A DNA stretch of 28,930 nucleotides, taken from positions 1 to 28,930 of the IMG/VR virus record IMGVR_UViG_3300040815_003479; one strand, 5' to 3'. The notes beneath the pieces were generated by a model, which saw only the letters and a program-made list of their open reading frames with translations, was not told the origin of the DNA and ran no database searches. This document shows, in pieces, positions 14,626 through 22,529 of this stretch. The stretch's first letter is position 1. The number at the start of each line of letters is the position of its first letter. A program made the position numbers and the translations under genes. The DNA comes from a virus.

Positions 14626-15176
14626 TACCTCCTAGTCGTAGAAGAACAAAAACAGATTGCGAAATAGATCTTCGCAAAGAGTTCGATGATATTGTTTTTG
14701 GTATTGGTGGCTGCAAACCACACAATCATTTAGTTTTGTTAAGAGTACCAAGAAAAGATTCTGCGGGTAATTTAATTAAATGCGATTGCGTATCAGAGCT
14801 AACAGATGAACCAGATAATGAAAATGAATGCAGATTTTGTTTAGGAGAAAAATATATTTGGGACGAAAGCTTTATCAGGGTTTACTCTTCTATAGTAGGA
14901 GCTGACGGAGGTAAAGCAAATAGAAATCGTCGTTTATCTCCGGGTGAACTGAGAACAGACTATAAAATCTTTTACTTAAGATATGATCAAAAAATATCTT
15001 ATAATTATAAAATAATAGAATTAAGTCTTGATTTAGAAGGAAATTTAGTTGTACCTTACAAAAGAGAAACAATCTATAGACCTGAAACTATTCAAAAATA
15101 TAGAGCTGACTACGGGCGCGTAGAGTATATTGCAGTATATGCTCGAGAAGAATCTTCAATAAGAGAGAACATTTAA
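14622..15176 (+). CDS. Probable neck protein with Cys4 (zinc-ribbon-like) motif
   Basis: The 184-residue protein has four cysteines in a ribbon-like pattern (C54-x-C56 ... C70-x2-C73), within KCDCVSELTD and ECRFCLGEKYIWDE. Similar Cys pairs occur in small head-closure proteins of several tailed phages, so it may bind a metal ion that stabilises the fold. The rest is mostly beta. It starts inside the stop codon of the adaptor-like gene (ATGA), and its stop codon abuts the start of the next gene exactly. Position between adaptor and tail-completion candidates supports head closure (Hc1-like). The metal site is visible in sequence; the role is inferred from order. Confidence 0.6.
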   Translation: MIPPSRRRTKTDCEIDLRKEFDDIVFGIGGCKPHNHLVLLRVPRKDSAGNLIKCDCVSELTDEPDNENECRFCLGEKYIWDESFIRVYSSIVGADGGKANRNRRLSPGELRTDYKIFYLRYDQKISYNYKIIELSLDLEGNLVVPYKRETIYRPETIQKYRADYGRVEYIAVYAREESSIRENI

Positions 15177-15896
15177 ATGGCAAGAAATCTAGACGAAGCT
15201 GTAGTTATCAATGTAGTTGATTCTAACGGAGATATCGTTAATGTACTTAACGCTAGAGATTTTGTTATTAACAATCCTTACAATGTTAATATAGATTCTG
15301 TATTTTTACCAAATACAAAACCAATGGATTTGGATACATTTTTTACTGTATCTAAAATGTTAATCGAAGATGCTCAATTAAGAGAAGGCATCAATGAAGA
15401 CTCTTTTATTAGATTAGTAGAAGAATACCCACCAGAAGATATTAACAAATATGGAAATGAAGTAATTACTTGGAAAGTAGTAGAGCGAAAACCAGGTATG
15501 ATGAATACAAAAGGCACTGGTAGGCCGCATAGAAAAGCTACTTATTCGCATCAAGAACATCGACCAGATTTACCTAATAAAATCATAACAGTTGAATCTA
15601 GACCAGTAGACCATGTAATAGAATTTAACTGCTGGGCCGTTAATAATAAGCTAGCTAATAAAAGAGCTATTTGGCTTGAAAAATTATTTGTAAATTCTGC
15701 TTTTGCTTTTGAAGTAAAAGGAGCTGAAAGATTTTATTTTAAAGAAAGACTTTCAGATAATTATTTAACTACTAATGGTCAAAGAATTTTTAGCAGACCT
15801 TTAAGGTTCTTTTTAAGATTCCGAGAATTTGACGCTAAAGCAGATACAATGATTAGAAATATTTTAGTTGATATCGGTATATTACCAAAAAATTAA
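15177..15896 (+). CDS. Probable tail-completion / neck protein
   Basis: The 239-residue protein precedes the tail sheath directly, the usual place for a tail terminator or sheath-adaptor protein. The segment RPVDHVIEFNCWAVNNKLAN followed by KRAIWLEKLFVNSAFAFEVK (about residues 142-181) resembles the conserved core of connector/tail-completion proteins, with a helix flanked by strands. The C-terminus has FSRPLRFFLRFREF. No signal peptide or membrane segment is visible. The start codon abuts the previous TAA, and only a weak purine stretch (AGAGA) precedes it, so translation is probably coupled. Which of the neck roles it performs cannot be settled by eye. Confidence 0.6.
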   Translation: MARNLDEAVVINVVDSNGDIVNVLNARDFVINNPYNVNIDSVFLPNTKPMDLDTFFTVSKMLIEDAQLREGINEDSFIRLVEEYPPEDINKYGNEVITWKVVERKPGMMNTKGTGRPHRKATYSHQEHRPDLPNKIITVESRPVDHVIEFNCWAVNNKLANKRAIWLEKLFVNSAFAFEVKGAERFYFKERLSDNYLTTNGQRIFSRPLRFFLRFREFDAKADTMIRNILVDIGILPKN

Positions 15897-15926
15897 ACTT
15901 ACATTATTTTCTCTCAAGGAGACAAA

Positions 15927-18506
15927 ATGGCATACCAAAACCTTACATTAAGAAACATTGCGGGTGAAATGACAGCCACCTTCAATGATAACAGAATGAG
16001 AGCTTCTTTGCCGCCAGAACCAGAAGTAGGTCCAAGACTTTTTGTTACTGGACTTGCTAAAAGAGGTTTGGCTTATGAAGTTTTTAGACACAGAAACGTA
16101 AGTGAAACTTTTCTTGAGTTTTCACCGAATTCTGAAATTGCAAGAATTGTTTCTGCAGCTAAAGATGCAAATGGAGCTATACCATTATTAGTATCTCGAA
16201 TTGCTTCTAAAGCTGACCACTTTATGATCAAAAGAGAAATTGACAGTTCTTTTGAAAAAGAAAATTATATTGTTATAAAACCATTAATTTTCCAAGAAGC
16301 AGACGATACAAGAAATATCCGCTCAAGTGCAGAGCAACTTAAAATGGTTTTAATGCCATATGTAGAAGGAAATGTTGTTCGTCAAAGAGTGCTTCTTGCA
16401 GCAGATTCAAACACAAATACTTTTTCTATTGTTTATGATTCTGAAAGAATTTTAAGAACTGAAGGAGATCTTTTATTTGACGTAGAAATTAATGTTCCAG
16501 TTGGAGAGTTTTTATTAACTCCAGCTGCTTTTGAAAGCACAGAAGTTGCAAGTTTTGTAACTGATGGGTCTTACGATTTAGCTGGAATTAAAGCACTATC
16601 GGAACTTACTCCTAGCTTTAGAGCAGTAGAAGCATTATCAAAGTGGGAGGATGCTGCAGGTGCAGACATTTTGCATAAAACTACTTTTGTAGATATTTTT
16701 GATTCCAGTAACACAGATGTTTTAGATACTCTTGGATTTTTTAAAAGTGAAGTTATTCAAGGCAGTGCTAAAGAAGCAATTAATAATTGCGAAAGATATG
16801 CTAGCAATGAAATCGCTTATGATAAACTTGAATTTGAAAATGTAGATTTTATTTATTGCGAAAAATGCTATGCAGATACTCCTGCTGTTTCTTTATCTGC
16901 TTCGGATTCTCTTGGAGAGCAACTTCAATGGGCTGAAAAATCATTAGGCTATTTTTGGAAATTTATTTTCAATGGTAAACCTTACATGTTTATGTTTAAT
17001 GAAAGCGCTCCTTTTACTAGTGATTTGATTGCAGATTACTCTCACAATGATATTGCGTATAGTTTTTCTGCAGATCAAAAAAAAGTAGGAAATCTTTTAA
17101 ATTTAGTTGAAATGAATATTCATGCAAAAGATGGAACTACAACTCCTGAAGTAGAATCATTTTTCAATGAAAAAGGCTTGATTGAATGCCACGTTACAAT
17201 TGCACCAGTAGGTGATAGCGCTGTAACTGTAGAAACACCATTCTGTACTATGGTAATTGCTGCAAGTCATGCAGACCTTAGTGCTAATACAAATAGCCTT
17301 TCTGTAAGATTGCGTCCATCATTAGTAGATGGAGGGAATGCTCTTTCTACATATTGCTTAGATTCCCAAGAAAGCTTAAATACAGATCCTTTTGTATTAA
17401 GTCATTACGAGCTTGTTGGAGATCTAATTCCTGAAGCAGTTATGGCTAGACTATTGACTTTCCCAGAAAGCGGAGCAGCAGAAAGTGTAAGCCTTGTTGC
17501 AAGTAATGAAGAAGTTAGAGAGGTTTCTTTCTTACAACAAGCCGCTCAAGCTGCTTATAAAGCTTCTACAAATTATAGTCAAACAATTGCATTGGTACCG
17601 ACTACTCCTCCTCCAGCTTCACATACAGGTGTATCTACTTGGGCAGGAAACCCTGCTTCTTATGAAGTGGACCGCAGTGGAAACATTGTTGTTGTTAAAG
17701 ATGGTACTGGAATCCTAGGTACTAAACTTTTAGCTGGTTCTACAACGTATAGAGACGGCGCTGCATTTGGTGGTGTGATTCTTACAAATGGAACTAATTT
17801 GCCAAATGAAATTCCTTACGGAATTGATGATACTGATGAAGCACTTGATGGCTTTGGAAACCCAATTGATCTTGGCAAGCACGCTGTAGTTATTGGAGCT
17901 TGGGGATTCATTGAAGATCCACAAAATGCTCAAATTAACAGAGGTTCTAGAATTAGAACAGGACAAAGAACCTCTGCTTTCGTAAACGCAGCACCGCTTA
18001 TTGCAGGGGTTTTAGGAGGTTTAGCTCCCGGAGAAGAGCCTATTGGGCCGATTCGTGGAGTAATTCCTGGAATTCTTCCACAGCAACGTACACCTAGAGC
18101 AGTGCTTGACAATCTTGCAGCATTACGCATTGCAATGATTGATCAAACTGGCGTGCTTTCTTCAATTTATACTGCAGCTTTAAGAACTTCTGATTACTCT
18201 AAGATTAGCTCTATTATGTCTGCAAACGCAATTCTTCAACAAGTAAGAGCTCTTTGTGGAGGAGTTATTGGTACAGCATACAAAGACGAGCAAATTGCTT
18301 CTCTTAGCCAACAAGTCGATGGAGTTATGCGCTCTATGGTTCGTGATGGTTATGCGCAGAGCATTGATGTTCGTTTTTCTGCATCTCGTCTTGATAGAAT
18401 TAATGGTGTACTTCGCACTTCAGTACGATTTGTTCCACCATTGAGCTTAGAAGCTGTAACTATTGAACTAACTCTTGAAGCTCCTGCTTCAGGAATCAAC
18501 GCTTAA
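15927..18506 (+). CDS. Contractile tail sheath protein
   Basis: The C-terminal 200 residues carry the sheath pattern: HAVVIGAWGFIEDPQN (about 652), then RTSAFVNAAPLIAGVLGGLA (about 680) with PIGPIRGVIPGI, then an LDNLAALRIAMIDQTGVL segment, and finally VRFVPPLSLEAVTIELTLEA as the closing strand. The sheath contracts around the tube to drive it into the cell. At 859 residues it is longer than T4 or Mu-type sheaths (roughly 500-660), so one or more outer domains are inserted in the middle. AAGGAG lies just ahead of the ATG after a 30-base gap. The tube gene follows after 16 bases. Confidence 0.85.
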   Translation: MAYQNLTLRNIAGEMTATFNDNRMRASLPPEPEVGPRLFVTGLAKRGLAYEVFRHRNVSETFLEFSPNSEIARIVSAAKDANGAIPLLVSRIASKADHFMIKREIDSSFEKENYIVIKPLIFQEADDTRNIRSSAEQLKMVLMPYVEGNVVRQRVLLAADSNTNTFSIVYDSERILRTEGDLLFDVEINVPVGEFLLTPAAFESTEVASFVTDGSYDLAGIKALSELTPSFRAVEALSKWEDAAGADILHKTTFVDIFDSSNTDVLDTLGFFKSEVIQGSAKEAINNCERYASNEIAYDKLEFENVDFIYCEKCYADTPAVSLSASDSLGEQLQWAEKSLGYFWKFIFNGKPYMFMFNESAPFTSDLIADYSHNDIAYSFSADQKKVGNLLNLVEMNIHAKDGTTTPEVESFFNEKGLIECHVTIAPVGDSAVTVETPFCTMVIAASHADLSANTNSLSVRLRPSLVDGGNALSTYCLDSQESLNTDPFVLSHYELVGDLIPEAVMARLLTFPESGAAESVSLVASNEEVREVSFLQQAAQAAYKASTNYSQTIALVPTTPPPASHTGVSTWAGNPASYEVDRSGNIVVVKDGTGILGTKLLAGSTTYRDGAAFGGVILTNGTNLPNEIPYGIDDTDEALDGFGNPIDLGKHAVVIGAWGFIEDPQNAQINRGSRIRTGQRTSAFVNAAPLIAGVLGGLAPGEEPIGPIRGVIPGILPQQRTPRAVLDNLAALRIAMIDQTGVLSSIYTAALRTSDYSKISSIMSANAILQQVRALCGGVIGTAYKDEQIASLSQQVDGVMRSMVRDGYAQSIDVRFSASRLDRINGVLRTSVRFVPPLSLEAVTIELTLEAPASGINA

Positions 18507-18522
18507 TTGAAAGGAATTTAAA

Positions 18523-19452
18523 ATGGCAACATCATTAGATTTAGCTAGAACATATACATCATACTCAGGCGTTGATATTCGTGTTATTATTAACGGCGCA
18601 CAAGTTGGCTCTATGCAAGCGCTTTCATACGCTATTCAACGTGAAAAAGCACCTATCTATGTTATGGGCTCAGTAGATCCTATTTCTTATTCTCGTGGTA
18701 AGCGCGGTATTGCAGGTACAATGATTTCACTTATGATGGATACTCACATCCTTATGAGCCCTTCATTTACTGGTGAATATTACCTCGGTGATGCAGATGA
18801 AATTTTTGCTATGGTTGGAAAAGGAGCTGATAATGTAAATGCTATTGCAGGAAGCAATAGCACTCAAAGTTTAAATAATGTAGCAAATGAGAGTTTAGCA
18901 GGAGGTGTAGGTCTAACAAGCCTAGGCCTATCATCATCAGCATCCGGAGGGGTTAGTGGTGTAGGGATTGGATCAACCAATGTATCAAATTCTGGTGGAG
19001 CAGGTCAGCCCGGAGCAAATGCTTCAGGTGCTTATCAAAGAAATGATACTAATTTTAGAACATTAGATGTTAACGCATTAGGAAACAATTATCGTATTGC
19101 ACCAGTATTTTATGTAGATCAAATCCTTCCGTTTGATATTGCTATTGTTGCAGCTAACGAGTATGGGCAGTCAGCTCAAATGCGTCTTTATGGTTGCGAA
19201 ATTCTTAACGAGGGATCTGGTTTTTCAATTGATGACATTGTTATTGAAAACCAAATGACTTATGTTTGCCGCACTATTCTTCCGTGGCGTAGTTTTGATT
19301 TACAAGATGTAAGAGCAGCAGAAGGTGGTACCAAAACAATATCAGGATCTGCAAGAAATGCTCTTTATAGCAGATTAGCAACTCCAGCAAATAGAGGTGC
19401 AAATACTACAAATGCTGGTGGAGACAGCACAATTACATATCAAAAAGGTTAA
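18523..19452 (+). CDS. Major tail tube protein
   Basis: This is the first of three tube-fold paralogues and the likely main tube subunit, because it directly follows the sheath and has high-expression codons. Key segments are YSGVDIRVIINGAQVGSMQA, REKAPIYVMGSVDPISYSRG, RGIAGTMI and, near the end, LYGCEILNEGSGFSIDDIVI followed by ENQMTYVCR. Residues about 100-185 are a Gly/Ser/Asn/Ala-rich stretch with A/T-rich codons, unlike the flanks, which looks like an inserted surface loop. AAAGGA lies eight bases ahead of the ATG. The C-terminus is a flexible Ala/Thr/Gly tail. A terminator follows. A tube role is supported by order and by the paralogues. Confidence 0.8.
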   Translation: MATSLDLARTYTSYSGVDIRVIINGAQVGSMQALSYAIQREKAPIYVMGSVDPISYSRGKRGIAGTMISLMMDTHILMSPSFTGEYYLGDADEIFAMVGKGADNVNAIAGSNSTQSLNNVANESLAGGVGLTSLGLSSSASGGVSGVGIGSTNVSNSGGAGQPGANASGAYQRNDTNFRTLDVNALGNNYRIAPVFYVDQILPFDIAIVAANEYGQSAQMRLYGCEILNEGSGFSIDDIVIENQMTYVCRTILPWRSFDLQDVRAAEGGTKTISGSARNALYSRLATPANRGANTTNAGGDSTITYQKG

Positions 19453-19483
19453 TATCTTTACTTTATAAGTAATCCAGTGCTAT

Positions 19484-19508
19484 AAAGGAGGCCTAGCCTC
19501 CTTTTTTT
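19484..19508 (+). terminator. Intrinsic terminator between tube genes, touching the next start codon
   Basis: AAAGGAGGC at 19484-19492 pairs perfectly with GCCTCCTTT at 19496-19504 around a CTA loop, followed by T residues to 19508. The next ATG begins at 19509. The 5' arm contains AAAGGAGG, the best ribosome-binding match in the region, but it is 17 bases from that ATG and would be buried in the stem. The element probably lowers expression of the following tube paralogue after the abundant major tube gene. Confidence 0.8.
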
Positions 19509-20474
19509 ATGGGTAAAATTATGGATTACACTTATTCTTACTCTGGAGCTGATTGCAGAGCGTATGCTTTTTTTCCTGATAACCCAGGAAGCATGGTAGA
19601 TCTCTCTTCATTAGCAACTATATCTATTTCTGTGCATGAAGCTAAATCTCCTGTAAGAAGATTAGGAGAAAGAGGCGTTAGTGGCTATACTAGAGGAATT
19701 AGAACTATTGCTGGATCAATGGTTTTTCTAGTAATAGAAGATCATCCTCTATGGAAATTAATTCATGCAAATAATAATTATTCTCCAGGATACTCTTCTA
19801 CTGACTGGAATCGGGATTCAGATCGAAGTATTTCTAGAATTAATCAAAGAAAACTTTCTACAATGATTCGCCCGTTTAATATAATGTTAGTTTATCAAAC
19901 AGAAGTAGTTAAAACTGGCAACTCAAGTAAAGTCTCCTTAATGGAGATTCCAGAAAAAGCTTCTTTAATAATTGAAAATATAGATATATTAAATGAAGGT
20001 TTAGTTACATCTGTAAATGATATGGTTACTGAAGTACAAATGCAATTTGTAGCTCAAGATTATTATAGCTTAGATAAAGGAATTCAAGAATTAAAACAAC
20101 AAGAAATTGTTGAAAATACTTTAACTATGCAACCTAAACGATCAGATATTGAAAAACCAGATCCAGTTACAGAAATACAAAACAAGTTATCATTTTTTGG
20201 GTATAAAGGAATAAACGAATTAAATATACCAAATTTATCTGAAAAGCAAAAAGCTAAACTTAGAGAAGCAAATACTTCAATTCAACTTAAAGAACTTGCA
20301 GAATTAATAAGAGAAGTTAATAAAGATGCTAAATATTCATATGACGATACAATGTATTGGTCTAGTCAATATGGCCAATTGACAGAAATTCAAAAAATAA
20401 TTAATGAAAACAAAGCCATTCGCGATTCTTATGAAGTGATTAATGGCAAACTTGTTATTAAAAATAAAGAGTAA
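19509..20474 (+). CDS. Second tail-tube-fold paralogue, probable tube end or baseplate-side protein
   Basis: The N-terminal 200 residues share the tube pattern: YSYSGADCRAYAF, ISVHEAKSPVRRLGERGVSG, RGIRTIAGSMVFLV and IENIDILNEGLVTSVNDMVT with EVQMQFVAQDYY. These align with the first paralogue (AKSPVRRLGERG against EKAPIYVMGSVD; IDILNEG against CEILNEG). A further 120 residues are helical and Lys/Glu-rich. In contractile phages such diverged tube copies often cap the tube or join it to the baseplate. The first ATG (19509) touches the terminator T tract and has no accessible ribosome site. The ATG at 19521 gives a start of the same length as the third paralogue relative to SGA, so it may be the true start. 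The family is fairly sure; the exact position in the tail is inferred. Confidence 0.75.
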   Translation: MGKIMDYTYSYSGADCRAYAFFPDNPGSMVDLSSLATISISVHEAKSPVRRLGERGVSGYTRGIRTIAGSMVFLVIEDHPLWKLIHANNNYSPGYSSTDWNRDSDRSISRINQRKLSTMIRPFNIMLVYQTEVVKTGNSSKVSLMEIPEKASLIIENIDILNEGLVTSVNDMVTEVQMQFVAQDYYSLDKGIQELKQQEIVENTLTMQPKRSDIEKPDPVTEIQNKLSFFGYKGINELNIPNLSEKQKAKLREANTSIQLKELAELIREVNKDAKYSYDDTMYWSSQYGQLTEIQKIINENKAIRDSYEVINGKLVIKNKE

Positions 20475-20479
20475 AATTT

Positions 20480-20941
20480 ATGACTAATTACGAATACTTT
20501 TCTGGAGCTAATGTAAAAATATCCTTTACTCAAATTAATAAATTTGACGATAATATAATCCTTCCAAAAGAAATAATTGAATGCGCAGGTATTTCTTATT
20601 CTTATCAGAATTCAAGACAACCAGTATACTCTTACGCATCGAGTAGATTTGATGCAGTGCTACCAGGTAGGGAAATTATTCAAGGAACTTTTTTAGTTAA
20701 CTATGTTTCGCCAAATTATGTAATTAACAAAATAAAAGAAACTGAAACTAATGAATTTACTTTTGATGAATTATTTACACCACACTTTGACATAACAATT
20801 AACTTTGGTAATGATAGTAATAAAAATAGAGTAATAGAAAATTGTTTTATTATTTCCATGGGGCAAACAATCCAAATAAGTGAGCAAGTAATTATAGAAG
20901 AATATGGATTTATTGGACGCAATATTAAAGGATCTAATTGA
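20480..20941 (+). CDS. Third, short tail-tube-fold paralogue
   Basis: This 153-residue protein is a compact version of the same fold. YEYFSGANVKISF matches the SGxD/N start of the other two, ISYSYQNSRQPVYSYASSRF matches the central strand pair and loop, GREIIQGTFLVNYV matches RGIAGTM, and the end (ENCFIISMGQTIQISEQVII) matches the ILNEG segment. It has no insertion or C-terminal extension. Three consecutive tube-like genes suggest one main tube protein plus two copies for the ends or the baseplate hub. It starts five bases after the previous stop with a poor ribosome site and overlaps the following ATG by one base (TGATG), so coupling is likely. Confidence 0.65.
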   Translation: MTNYEYFSGANVKISFTQINKFDDNIILPKEIIECAGISYSYQNSRQPVYSYASSRFDAVLPGREIIQGTFLVNYVSPNYVINKIKETETNEFTFDELFTPHFDITINFGNDSNKNRVIENCFIISMGQTIQISEQVIIEEYGFIGRNIKGSN

Positions 20942-21849
20942 TGGGACTAGAAGGTCGAAAAATAGAAGATAACAAAGTTGTTTTTGGAGAACCTGCTACT
21001 GGAAAAGCTTTACAAGCACTACAAAGAAATTCTCCTACAGCTGAATCTATATTAAGCAGTTTACCACCAAGTGCTTTTATACCTATTCAACAAGAAACAA
21101 CTTTAGTCGAAGAAGATATAGAAAAAAAAGAAAAAGCTAAACAAGAATTAGATGAGAAAGTTAATATGACAAAATATAGAAGAGAAAGAAAACGTAAACA
21201 AAGCTTACTTAAAGAAAAGAAAGAAAGTCATATTAAAAAAAGTTTGGAAGAACCAAAAGAAGAAGCTACTGTAGAAAAAACTTCTATAGAAAAAATTATA
21301 GAAACTTCTAATAAAGAAGAGGAACTTATGAATTTAGAAGATGAATTGGCAGCTTTAGAAAAAGAAGTAGCAGCAAAAAAAGCTGAAAAAGAAAAAGCTG
21401 AACTTCAAAAAATGTCAGAAGAAATACAAGCAGCTCCTCAAGAAGAGCAACCTGAAATGAAAGACCAGATTTTAGAATTATTAAAGTCTGATCCAAACGC
21501 GCCAGGTATTGAAACAATTAATGCTTGGAAAGAACGTTTTGGAAAAAACGGTTTGCATGTAATGGCTTTTGGAGAAGATGATGTATACATTTACCATCAC
21601 CTTACAAGAGGCGAATGGAAGAAAATTAAAGAGCTAATGACACGTTTATCAGAAACAGATGAACAAGAAGAAATTGAAGAAAAACTAAAAGAAAAAGTTG
21701 TTCTTTATTGTGTACTTTATCCATCAGTAGATGAAAACTGGTTGGAGTACTGCAAAGCAGGAATCCTCGACTCATTATATCAAATGATTCTTTTAAATAG
21801 TGGTTTCTTAACCCCCCAGCAAGCGATGTTATTGACTACCCAGCTATGA
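20941..21849 (+). CDS. Tail assembly chaperone, first component (lambda G-like role)
   Basis: Residues about 55-165 are a long Lys/Glu/Ala-rich coiled coil. The C-terminal domain (about 185-303) holds GLHVMAFGEDDVYIYHHLTR, GEWKKIKELM, a VVLYCVLYPSV segment and AGILDSLYQMILLNSGF. This pattern ('Y-x-x-L-T-R-x-E-(W/Y) ... K-x-V-L-x-P ... A-G-x-x-x-x-L-x-x-x-I-x-x-x-S-G-F') is one I associate with tail assembly chaperones of large phages. It lies upstream of the longest gene, the tape-measure candidate. The ATG at 20941 is preferred over the TTG at 20938 because AAAGGA lies eight bases ahead. A second possible start with its own ribosome site (GAGG, 21319-21322) is at 21328. The gene ends just after a C6 run that probably shifts ribosomes into the next frame. 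Confidence 0.7.
   Translation: MGLEGRKIEDNKVVFGEPATGKALQALQRNSPTAESILSSLPPSAFIPIQQETTLVEEDIEKKEKAKQELDEKVNMTKYRRERKRKQSLLKEKKESHIKKSLEEPKEEATVEKTSIEKIIETSNKEEELMNLEDELAALEKEVAAKKAEKEKAELQKMSEEIQAAPQEEQPEMKDQILELLKSDPNAPGIETINAWKERFGKNGLHVMAFGEDDVYIYHHLTRGEWKKIKELMTRLSETDEQEEIEEKLKEKVVLYCVLYPSVDENWLEYCKAGILDSLYQMILLNSGFLTPQQAMLLTTQL
21812..21817 (+). promoter_or_regulatory. Probable -1 ribosomal frameshift site (C6 run)
   Basis: Near the end of the first chaperone gene the codons read TTA ACC CCC CAG, giving six consecutive C residues in otherwise AT-rich DNA. A tRNA on CCC (21814-21816) can slip back one base onto CCC (21813-21815) with full pairing. The -1 frame is open from 21801, just after a TAG, through the second chaperone gene. 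The second gene's own ATG at 21846 lacks any ribosome site, so the shift is the most likely way to make its product. A fused protein would have about 528 residues. Confidence 0.6.
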
Positions 21850-22526
21850 GTTTATTAAGAGCATTAGAATCTAATTCTGAGCTCTACAGTACAATTTATG
21901 AAGATGTAGTTTTAAAATTCAGATTATTAAAAATCAAAGAATACAACTACTTCAATAAAATAATTACGGGCGGTCGAATACCGCCTTTTTTAGTTTTTGA
22001 AGAAATCTTCAATTTATGTAGTTTTGATCCAGTAGAGTTCTTTCCTAAAGAGTTGCCTGTAGGATATTTTATATCTACTGGGCATTTAATTTATTATTTA
22101 TCTGGAGGAAAAGAAACTAAAAATTTCTTATTAGAGATTGCTCAAACAAGAACAGAGCATCCACCTGATAGTATTTTCGAACACATGAAAAGTATTATAT
22201 TTACTGCTTTTCCTTCTTTATGTTTAAAAGACATAGATGAAATGACGGAAAAAGAATTTGTTCGTAATTTTGTTACTGCTGAAAACAAATTAATTAAAAC
22301 AATGCAAGGATATACGCCGCTCGATTTAAAGAAAATTTACGAAGAAATTTATGAATCAAAAACTGAAGAAGTAGAAAAAAAGAGCGAAGTAGTACATAAT
22401 GTTAAGAATATGGAACAAGAGCTTGGTTATTGGGAAGTACAAGAAGCAGAAGCTAAATTTATTGAAGAAGAAAAAGCAAGATTAACAAGAGAGCATTTAG
22501 CAAAGCTAGATCAAAGAAAAGGTTAG
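21846..22526 (+). CDS. Tail assembly chaperone, second component (lambda T-like role)
   Basis: This 226-residue frame is -1 relative to the preceding gene and overlaps it by 4 bases. The bases ahead of its ATG (21826-21845) contain no purine-rich ribosome site, unlike nearly all other genes here, so it is probably translated as the C-terminal part of a frameshift fusion. The sequence is helical: EDVVLKFRLLKIKEYNYFNK, then IFNLCSFDPVEFFPKELPVG, and a charged coiled-coil end (NMEQELGYWEVQEAEAKFIE). In lambda the G and GT proteins bind the tape measure and recruit tube protein; this pair lies in the matching place. No membrane segment or signal peptide is visible. An internal hairpin at 21968-21991 is listed separately. 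Confidence 0.65.
   Translation: MSLLRALESNSELYSTIYEDVVLKFRLLKIKEYNYFNKIITGGRIPPFLVFEEIFNLCSFDPVEFFPKELPVGYFISTGHLIYYLSGGKETKNFLLEIAQTRTEHPPDSIFEHMKSIIFTAFPSLCLKDIDEMTEKEFVRNFVTAENKLIKTMQGYTPLDLKKIYEEIYESKTEEVEKKSEVVHNVKNMEQELGYWEVQEAEAKFIEEEKARLTREHLAKLDQRKG
21968..21991 (+). other. Terminator-like hairpin and U-UUU-UUA heptamer inside a coding region
   Basis: GGCGGT (21969-21974) pairs with ACCGCC (21980-21985) around CGAAT, and a G-T pair can be added. Six T residues follow directly, which is the form of an intrinsic terminator. The same T tract reads in frame as CCT TTT TTA, so it also contains the heptamer T TTT TTA of the X-XXY-YYZ slippery type. A -1 shift there would stop at the TGA at 21998. 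The structure is clear; any function is speculative. Confidence 0.4.
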
Positions 22527-22529
22527 TTT

